Origin: Pseudomonas sp. AFG_SD02_1510_Pfu_092
GTDB taxonomy: Bacteria > Pseudomonadota > Gammaproteobacteria > Pseudomonadales > Pseudomonadaceae
Length of the DNA: 39,027 nucleotides
Assembly (NCBI RefSeq): GCF_003331055.1
Contig: NZ_PUQD01000053.1
Span: 1-39,027 of the forward strand
Direction: 5' to 3'
Each line of letters begins with the position of its first letter. Within the stretch, counting starts at the first letter, position 1. The translations under genes and the position numbers were made by a program. Below, piece after piece: positions 31,399 through 39,027 of this stretch. The notes under the pieces were generated by a model. That model worked only from the letters and a program-made list of their open reading frames with translations. It was not told the DNA's origin and did no database searches.

Positions 31399-31914
31399 TC
31401 AGCACTCACTCAACGCGTCGCGGAAACGTCTCACCAAGCCTTTGAGGTTGCTGCGCCAGCTTTCCAGCTCGGCACGCGACAGTGCCGGATGCTCCGGTTC
31501 ATCAAGGTTGACTGCCTGGATCAGGGGCTGGGTGACGTCGGTTTTCGGTGTTTTTTTCGCGACCGGTGGTCGGAACAAATCGGCATAAGCACCAAGCATT
31601 TGCGCCAGCCAGGTTTCGCGCTGGCGGGCCAGTTCCAGCAGCTCGGCCACTTCCGGAATGGCGATACCGTTAAGGGCGTCATCGGCCAGGGCTTGCTCGA
31701 CCGTGGCCACCGCTGGCAGGCGGTAGAAGCCACCGATTTCATGGCACAGGCCCAACAGTGCGCCATACAGGTGGAACAGCGCCGACTCGCGTTCAGCCTG
31801 CACCAGGCCCTGGGCGTTCATGGCCTGGCTTTGCTCAGCCTTGGCCATGGATTCCAGGGCGAGGCCGGCGAAGAACAGTTTCTGGTTGGTGCGGGTGTAG
31901 AGTTCCTGGGCCAT
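31399..31914 (-). CDS. DUF6586-like conserved protein
   Basis: A 171-residue soluble, mainly helical protein (RTNQKLFFAGLALESM, ESALFHLYGALLGLCHEIGGFYRLP, VAELLELARQRETWLAQMLGAY, ESWRSNLKGLVRRFRDALSEC). The conserved N-terminal AQELYTRTNQKLFFA and the position between topA and the small 77-residue gene suggest the uncharacterised DUF6586 family. No catalytic motif is visible. The ATG at 31914 is chosen because codons upstream run into the REP repeat. Function unknown. Confidence 0.75.
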   Translation of the reverse strand: MAQELYTRTNQKLFFAGLALESMAKAEQSQAMNAQGLVQAERESALFHLYGALLGLCHEIGGFYRLPAVATVEQALADDALNGIAIPEVAELLELARQRETWLAQMLGAYADLFRPPVAKKTPKTDVTQPLIQAVNLDEPEHPALSRAELESWRSNLKGLVRRFRDALSEC

Positions 31915-31963
31915 TTCAGTGCCCTCCCATGAGGCTGCTAGGCGGATAGCTGCATCATAAATG

Positions 31964-32089
31964 ATTGGGGCCGCTTTGCGCCCCTTCGCGGGCTCGCCCG
32001 CTCCCACAGAGATTGCATCAAGCCTGAGGCCTGCGCCGTACCCGTGGGAGCGGGCAAGCCCGCGAAGGGGCGCGAAGCGGCCCCCAATT
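31964..32089. repeat. Inverted REP pair with extended arms
   Basis: REP copies at 31981-32009 and 32042-32070 in opposite orientation. Outer arms ATTGGGGCCGC...GCGCCCC and GGGGCGC...GCGGCCCCCAAT extend the palindrome to about 126 bp. It lies between the topA stop and the DUF6586 start, both on the minus strand. Confidence 0.88.
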
Positions 32090-32103
32090 ACAGCACTGAA
32101 GAA

Positions 32104-34713
32104 TCAGCGCTTGTCTTCAACCTTCCACGCACCACCGTCGTAGAACGCCTTCCACCCCGTCGGCTTGCCATCGACCTCGGATTGCACGTACTGCTCCTTG
32201 GTCTTGCGGCTGTAGCGGATCACCGCAGGGCGGCCGTCCGGGTCTTTCTGTGGCGCATCGCACAGGAAGTGGTACTTCGGGTCGATCTCGTGCTTGTGCG
32301 GCACGATCTCCAACACCAGCGGCGCACGGGTCTCGCGGTTTTTCGGGAACTGGCTGGCAGCCAGGAACAGCCCGGAAGCGCCATCACGCAGCACGTAGGT
32401 GTCGTCGACCTTTTCGCACTTGAGCTCGGGCATGTCCACCTTGTCCATCTTCGGTGGTGCCGCCTCGCCGCTCTTGAGCAGCTTGCGGGTGTTCTTGCAG
32501 GCCGGGTTGGTGCAACCGAAGAACTTGCCGAAACGGCCCGTCTTCAACTGCATTTCGCTGCCGCACTTGTCGCATTCCAGGCTCGGCCCTTCATAACCCT
32601 TGATGCGGTAGTTGCCTTCCTCGATTTCGTAGCCGGCGCAATCCGGGTTGTTACCGCAGATGTGCAGCTTGTGCTTCTCGTCCAGCAGGTAGGCGTCCAT
32701 CGCCGTGGCGCAGATCGGGCAGCGGTGCTTGCCCAGCAGCACGCGGGATTCCGATTCGCCTTCGTCGTCCGCCGCGATCTCGTCACCCGGCACCAGGTTG
32801 ACGGTGGCCTTGCAGCGCTCTTTCGGTGGCAGGCTGTAGCCCGAGCAACCGAGGAACACACCAGTCGAAGCGGTGCGGATCATCATTGGCCGGCCACATT
32901 CCTTGCACGGAATGTTGGTCATGGTCGGCTGGTTGGCGCGCATGCCGTCTTCGCTGGACTCGGCGGTCTGCAGCTTCTTGCTGAAGTCGCCGTAGAACTC
33001 GTCGAGCACGTTCTTCCAGTCACGCTCGCCCTGGGCCACATCGTCGAGGTTCTCTTCCATGTCGGCGGTAAAGCCGTAGTCCATCAGGTTGGAGAAGCTC
33101 TCGGACAGGCGCTCGGTGACGATGTCGCCCATTTTCTCGGAGTAGAAGCGGCGGTTGTGCAGGGTTACGTAGCCACGGTCCTGGATGGTCGAAATGATCG
33201 CCGCGTAGGTCGACGGGCGGCCGATGCCGCGCTTTTCCATTTCCTTGACCAGGCTGGCTTCGGTGAAGCGCGCCGGTGGCTTGGTGAAGTGCTGGCTCGG
33301 GTCGATCTGGATCAGCTTCAGCGCTTCGCCCTGGACCATCTCCGGCAGCACATCGTCTTCACCTGGCTTGCTCTGCTGGGGCAGTACACGGGTATAACCG
33401 TCGAACTTGAGGATACGGCCCTTGGCACGCAGCTCGAAGTCGCCTGCGGCCACCGTGACGCTGGTGGACAGGTACTGCGCCGGCGGCATCTGGCAGGCCA
33501 GGAACTGGCGCCAGATCAGCTCGTACAGGCGCTCGGCGTCGCGCTCCATGCCACTGAGCTTGCTCGGGTGGGTGTTCACATCGGAAGGACGAATCGCTTC
33601 GTGCGCTTCCTGGGCGCCTTCCTTGCTGCCGTACACCAGCGGTGCTTCCGGCAGGTACTGCTTGCCGAACTCGCGCTCGATGTAGCTGCGCGCCATGTCC
33701 AGGGCGTCGGCCGACAGGTTGGTCGAGTCGGTACGCATGTAGGTGATGTAGCCGGCTTCATACAAGCGCTGGGCCATCATCATGGTTTTCTTCACGCCGA
33801 AGCCCAGGCGGTTACTGGCCGCCTGCTGCAGGGTGGAAGTAATGAACGGTGCCGACGGCTTGCTGCTGGTCGGGCGGTCTTCGCGCTTGACCACGCTGTA
33901 ACTGGAAGCCTTGAGCTTGTCCAGCGCGGCCATGGCCTGGGCTTCGTTCAGCGGCTTGAAGGCCTCGCCCTTCTCGCGCGCTACCTCGAAACGCACCTTG
34001 GCGTTCTTGGCAGTGCCGAGGTCGGCATGGATTTCCCAGTATTCTTCCGGGTTGAACGCGCGGATTTCGCGCTCGCGCTCCACCACCAGCTTCACCGCCA
34101 CCGACTGCACACGGCCGGCGGACAGGCCACGGGCGATCTTGGCCCACAGCAGCGGCGAGACCATGTAGCCGACCACGCGGTCGAGGAAACGCCGCGCCTG
34201 CTGGGCGTTGACCCGGTCGATATCCAGCTCGCCCGGCTGCGAGAAGGCATCCTGGATGGCCTTCTTGGTAATTTCGTTGAACACCACGCGCTTGTAGCGG
34301 GTGTCGTCGCCGCCGATGGCTTCGCGCAGGTGCCAGGCAATGGCCTCCCCTTCGCGGTCCAAGTCGGTTGCGAGATAGATGGTGTCGGCGTCCTTGGCCA
34401 GGCGGCGCAGCTCTTCGATCACCTTTTCCTTGCCAGGCAGGATCTCGTACTTGGCCTTCCAGCCATGGTCGGGATCGACGCCCATGCGTGCGACCAGCTG
34501 GCGGCGCGCCTTTTCTTTCGGCGAAAGCGCCGGTGCCTCACCCGCGGCCTTGCCACGCTTGGCGGCAGGCTCTTTGCTGGCGCTGGCCGAACCGCTGGTG
34601 GGGAGGTCTCGGATATGGCCGATACTCGACTTCACCACGTACTGGTTGCCCAGGTACTTGTTGATGGTCTTGGCCTTGGCCGGGGATTCCACAATGACCA
34701 GCGATTTGCCCAT
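32104..34713 (-). CDS. topA: DNA topoisomerase I
   Basis: Type IA topoisomerase that relaxes negative supercoils behind RNA polymerase. The 869-residue product has the N-terminal TOPRIM domain (SLVIVESPAKAKTINKYLG; acidic triad in DLDREGEAIAWHL), the DNA-gate core with catalytic Tyr in GYITYMRTDSTNLSADAL (about residue 330), RPSTYAAIISTIQDRGYV, and three C-terminal zinc fingers: CKECGRPMM...C, CPICATAMDAY...C and CDKCGSEMQLK...CTNPAC. A further zinc-less C-terminal region follows. The ATG at 34713 (MGKSLVIVES) is the family start. A large open frame on the opposite strand is a codon-bias shadow. Confidence 0.97.
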   Translation of the reverse strand: MGKSLVIVESPAKAKTINKYLGNQYVVKSSIGHIRDLPTSGSASASKEPAAKRGKAAGEAPALSPKEKARRQLVARMGVDPDHGWKAKYEILPGKEKVIEELRRLAKDADTIYLATDLDREGEAIAWHLREAIGGDDTRYKRVVFNEITKKAIQDAFSQPGELDIDRVNAQQARRFLDRVVGYMVSPLLWAKIARGLSAGRVQSVAVKLVVEREREIRAFNPEEYWEIHADLGTAKNAKVRFEVAREKGEAFKPLNEAQAMAALDKLKASSYSVVKREDRPTSSKPSAPFITSTLQQAASNRLGFGVKKTMMMAQRLYEAGYITYMRTDSTNLSADALDMARSYIEREFGKQYLPEAPLVYGSKEGAQEAHEAIRPSDVNTHPSKLSGMERDAERLYELIWRQFLACQMPPAQYLSTSVTVAAGDFELRAKGRILKFDGYTRVLPQQSKPGEDDVLPEMVQGEALKLIQIDPSQHFTKPPARFTEASLVKEMEKRGIGRPSTYAAIISTIQDRGYVTLHNRRFYSEKMGDIVTERLSESFSNLMDYGFTADMEENLDDVAQGERDWKNVLDEFYGDFSKKLQTAESSEDGMRANQPTMTNIPCKECGRPMMIRTASTGVFLGCSGYSLPPKERCKATVNLVPGDEIAADDEGESESRVLLGKHRCPICATAMDAYLLDEKHKLHICGNNPDCAGYEIEEGNYRIKGYEGPSLECDKCGSEMQLKTGRFGKFFGCTNPACKNTRKLLKSGEAAPPKMDKVDMPELKCEKVDDTYVLRDGASGLFLAASQFPKNRETRAPLVLEIVPHKHEIDPKYHFLCDAPQKDPDGRPAVIRYSRKTKEQYVQSEVDGKPTGWKAFYDGGAWKVEDKR

Positions 34714-34813
34714 GGATCGGAGTATTCCTGAATCTGAAGATGAAAAACGCGTCAGGTGCCGCACGCGGCACCGCTATATATAGTGGCAAAAGTGTGAGGT
34801 CAAGTTCGGACTG

Positions 34814-35065
34814 TCACTCGGGCGCCTTGCCTGACACCCCGGGCAACCCTTCTTCGGCCTTGACCAAAGCAAAGCGTGGCACCTGCTCGCCGTCAACCTC
34901 GACGGACTCCAGGAACATCGAAAGTGGCCGTACCCAGAAGCTGTAATCACCATACAGGCATTGGTAGAACACCATCCACTCTTCGCTCTCGGAGTGCCGC
35001 GCAACACTGAAGACACGGTACTCAGGCCCTTTGTAATGCCGGTATACGCCTGGTTGTATCTGCAT
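34814..35065 (-). CDS. DUF1653-family protein
   Basis: An 83-residue protein with the DUF1653 pattern: GVYRHYKGPEYRVFSVARHSE, EWMVFYQCLYGDYSFWVRPLSMFLE and PRFALVKAEE. It is a compact beta-rich fold without signal peptide; function is not known. It starts at ATG 35065; an upstream in-frame start at 35101 would run into the fadA terminator. It lies 77 nt after the fadA stop and 100 nt before topA, on the same strand. Confidence 0.85.
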   Translation of the reverse strand: MQIQPGVYRHYKGPEYRVFSVARHSESEEWMVFYQCLYGDYSFWVRPLSMFLESVEVDGEQVPRFALVKAEEGLPGVSGKAPE

Positions 35066-35090
35066 GTTGCCAGCCCTCCTGAAATAAACC

Positions 35091-35123
35091 TGAAAAAACA
35101 AAACCGGGGCACAAGGCCCCGGT
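35091..35123 (-). terminator. Rho-independent terminator of fadBA
   Basis: Perfect 8-bp stem ACCGGGGC (35103-35110) / GCCCCGGT (35116-35123) with a 5-nt loop. On the minus strand it is followed by TTTGTTTTTT. It lies about 20 nt after the fadA stop codon. Confidence 0.93.
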
Positions 35124-35141
35124 CGCTGTCAGCCGATGCGA

Positions 35142-36317
35142 TCAGACGCGTTCGAAGACAGTGGTGATACCTTGGCCGAGGCCGACGCACATGGTCGCCA
35201 CCCCCAGGGTACCGCCATTTTGCTTCATGACGTTGAGCAGGGTGCCGGAAATGCGTGCCCCGGAGCAACCGAACGGGTGGCCCAAGGCAATCGCGCCGCC
35301 GTGCAGGTTAACCTTCTCATCCATCTTGTCGAGCACTTTCAAGTCTTTCAGCACTGGCAGGGCCTGTGCAGCGAAGGCTTCGTTGAGCTCGATGAAGTCG
35401 ATGTCGGCCATGCTCAGGCCGGCACGCTTGAGGGCTTTCTGGGTCGATGGCACCGGGCCGTAACCCATGATCGCCGGGTCGACACCGGCAACCGCCATGG
35501 CCCGGATGACCGCCAGCGGCTGGATACCCAGGTCCATGGCACGCTGGCCGGACATGACGATCATGCACGATGCACCGTCGGTGATCTGCGACGAGGTACC
35601 GGCAGTGACGGTGCCGCCTTTCGGGTTGAACGCCGGCTTGAGCGACGCCAGGCCTTCGAGGGTGGTTTCCGGGCGAATGGTTTCGTCGAAATCGAACACC
35701 TTCAGGAAGCCGTTCTCGTCATAACCCTGCATCGGGATGATCTCGTCCTTGAACTTGCCTTCGACCGTGGCCTTGTGCGCCAGCTGGTGCGAACGCAGGC
35801 CGAACAGGTCCTGCTGCTCACGGCTGATGCCGTGCATCTTGCCGAGCATTTCCGCAGTCAGGCCCATCATCCCGGAAGCCTTGGCGGCATGCAAGGACAG
35901 GTGCGGGTTGGGGTCGACGCCGTGCATCATGCTGACGTGGCCCATGTGCTCCACGCCACCGACCACGAACACATCACCGTTGCCGGTCATGATCGCCTGG
36001 GCGGCAGTGTGCAGCGCGCTCATCGACGAGCCGCACAGGCGGCTGACGGTCTGCGCCGCCGAGGTGTGCGGGATCGGGGTCATCAGCGAGGCCATGCGGG
36101 CGATGTTCCAGCCCTGCTCGAGGGTCTGGTTGACGCAGCCCCAGATCACATCCTCGACTTCTTTCGGGTCGACCTTGTCGTTGCGTTCCAGCAGCTTGCT
36201 GATCAGGTGCGCCGACATGTCTTCGGCACGGGTATTACGGTGCATGCCACCCTTGGAGCGGCCCATCGGCGTGCGACCGAAGTCGACAATCACCACGTCT
36301 CTTGGATTCAGGCTCAT
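35142..36317 (-). CDS. fadA: 3-ketoacyl-CoA thiolase, beta subunit of the fatty acid oxidation complex
   Basis: FadA cleaves 3-ketoacyl-CoA with CoA to release acetyl-CoA, the last step of each beta-oxidation round, in an alpha2beta2 complex with FadB. The 391-residue product has the thiolase active site: nucleophile Cys95 in VSRLCGSSMSAL, His347 in ALGHPFGCSG and Cys377 in MCVGLGQG, plus NEAFAAQALP. It starts 31 nt after fadB on the same strand and ends in a strong terminator, so fadBA is a two-gene operon. Control by PsrA is expected from the operator upstream of fadB. Confidence 0.97.
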   Translation of the reverse strand: MSLNPRDVVIVDFGRTPMGRSKGGMHRNTRAEDMSAHLISKLLERNDKVDPKEVEDVIWGCVNQTLEQGWNIARMASLMTPIPHTSAAQTVSRLCGSSMSALHTAAQAIMTGNGDVFVVGGVEHMGHVSMMHGVDPNPHLSLHAAKASGMMGLTAEMLGKMHGISREQQDLFGLRSHQLAHKATVEGKFKDEIIPMQGYDENGFLKVFDFDETIRPETTLEGLASLKPAFNPKGGTVTAGTSSQITDGASCMIVMSGQRAMDLGIQPLAVIRAMAVAGVDPAIMGYGPVPSTQKALKRAGLSMADIDFIELNEAFAAQALPVLKDLKVLDKMDEKVNLHGGAIALGHPFGCSGARISGTLLNVMKQNGGTLGVATMCVGLGQGITTVFERV

Positions 36318-36348
36318 ATCAAATCTCTCGCTCTAGCTCGTTGACCGC

Positions 36349-38496
<2,148 letters not shown>

Positions 38497-38639
38497 CAAC
38501 TGATCTCCACGATATGGAAGCTGAACTGTACACGCCGATCGCTGCAGCAAAAGCAGGCCTAGCTGCCCTGCCCCAGGCACACCCGTCAGCGCGCTAGTCG
38601 GAAGTATGGCTTGGCGTCATGACAAACAAACGCTCAATT

Positions 38640-38696
38640 CATACGCCCGTTTGATTTGGGTGTGCACACATTCTCCGAAAAGATCGGCGTTGTCAA
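38640..38696 (-). promoter_or_regulatory. Proposed fadB promoter and PsrA operator
   Basis: On the minus strand a perfect -35 TTGACA (38691-38696) is followed at 17 bp by a weak -10 GAATGT (38668-38673). Just downstream, 38653-38640 reads CAAAC-GGGC-GTATG, one mismatch from the PsrA palindrome C/GAAAC-N4-GTTTG/C. The start of transcription would be near 38661, giving a leader of about 165 nt. The operator is more secure than the -10 box. Confidence 0.65.
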
Positions 38697-38833
38697 ATGC
38701 TCGCAAGCGAGGTGAAAACGCGACTTTCCGGTCATTTTGTATCGTCCGGGTAGAAAACATGATGTCCGTGATTGCTGGCCATTCATGTCAGCGATTGACC
38801 ACCGTCGTTGCGACAGCGCTGCATCTTTTTCGC

Positions 38834-38975
38834 TTGCGCGGCGACCTTGGCCGGCTACACTGCCAATTGCTTGAATACATACCCGGCCTGCCTGGCCTTT
38901 TCTGCGCAGCAGAACGCAAAGCGGCGACTTGGCACCCCACCCCTTCAGGGGGAAGCCAAGCCGCCGCTTTGTCGT
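38834..38975 (+). ncRNA. Possible small RNA or terminator structure at the right edge
   Basis: A long hairpin has arms 38918-38933 (AAAGCGGCGACTTGGC) and 38955-38970 (GCCAAGCCGCCGCTTT), 16 bp with one A-C mismatch on the + strand (a G-U pair on the minus strand). It encloses an inner CCCC-TTCA-GGGG hairpin. A modest + strand promoter, TTGCGC (38834-38839), 16 bp, TACACT (38856-38861), would give a transcript of about 105 nt ending in this hairpin. No open reading frame of note lies between. Alternatively it is the terminator of a minus-strand gene outside the window. The rest of 38497-38833 holds only the fadB regulatory region. Confidence 0.35.
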
Positions 38976-38998
38976 TAATGCCCTGGAAGACGCCGCAG

Positions 38999-39027
38999 CC
39001 CTGTGGGAGCGGGCGTGCCCGCGAAGA
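38999..39027. repeat. REP element cut by the right window edge
   Basis: CCTGTGGGAGCGGGCGTGCC followed by CGCGAAGA, a REP copy in the orientation opposite to the one at position 1. Its full extent is beyond the window. Confidence 0.75.

Noticed and set aside
32044..34731. An 895-codon open frame antisense to topA
   Set aside because: Same codon-bias shadow; topA on the other strand has full family motifs and length.
34774..35268. A 164-codon frame overlapping the DUF1653 gene and the fadA end
   Set aside because: It runs through the fadA terminator and the end of fadA, has no motif, and conflicts with the recognisable DUF1653 frame.

Overview
The window is a GC-rich (roughly 63-65 % by eye) chromosomal segment of a fluorescent pseudomonad, almost certainly of the Pseudomonas putida group. 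Three things point there: protein lengths and sequences that fit that group (Tal 308 aa, TopA 869, FadB 715, FadA 391, SthA 464, Mfd about 1149, LexA 202); a Pseudomonas-type gene order; and many copies of a REP element with the core GTGGGAGCGGG...CCCGCGAAG. It is essentially core genome. I see no insertion sequence, prophage, integrase, CRISPR array, tRNA or rRNA.

Left third (1-10.7 kb): transaldolase (tal), a PhoD-like metallophosphoesterase, an RssB/RssC-type pair (receiver-PP2C phosphatase and STAS antagonist, overlapping by 4 nt), a small PilZ protein, MlaA/VacJ, a phosphonatase-like HAD protein that lacks the catalytic aspartates, a DUF4404 protein, queF, and a CopR/CopS-type two-component system.

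Middle (10.7-27.4 kb): the lolCDE lipoprotein-release operon; a second, unusual PilZ protein with a glycerophosphodiester phosphodiesterase; soluble transhydrogenase sthA; an apbE flavinyltransferase with no Nqr/Rnf client nearby; an N-terminally extended GAPDH; then mfd, a CsiV-family protein and a large SWIM-SNF2 helicase, packed so closely that they look like one operon.

Right third (27.4-39 kb): psrA, a signal-peptide-less L,D-transpeptidase and nagZ (one minus-strand unit); divergent lexA-sulA with two SOS boxes; two small uncharacterised proteins; topA; a DUF1653 protein; and the fadBA beta-oxidation operon. PsrA-type palindromes (C/GAAAC-N4-GTTTG/C) lie over the psrA promoter and, with one mismatch, just downstream of a proposed fadB promoter. 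The fatty-acid-responsive regulator and its classical target operon are therefore both in this window. The last 0.5 kb before the right edge holds the fadB regulatory region and a long GC-rich hairpin that may terminate a small RNA or an outside gene.

REP elements, mostly as inverted pairs, sit at many transcription-unit boundaries. I found no clearly new multi-gene system. The best leads are the psrA-LDT-nagZ unit, the client-less apbE, the degenerate HAD protein, the MlaA without a lipobox, the mfd-csiV-SNF2 unit and the right-edge hairpin.
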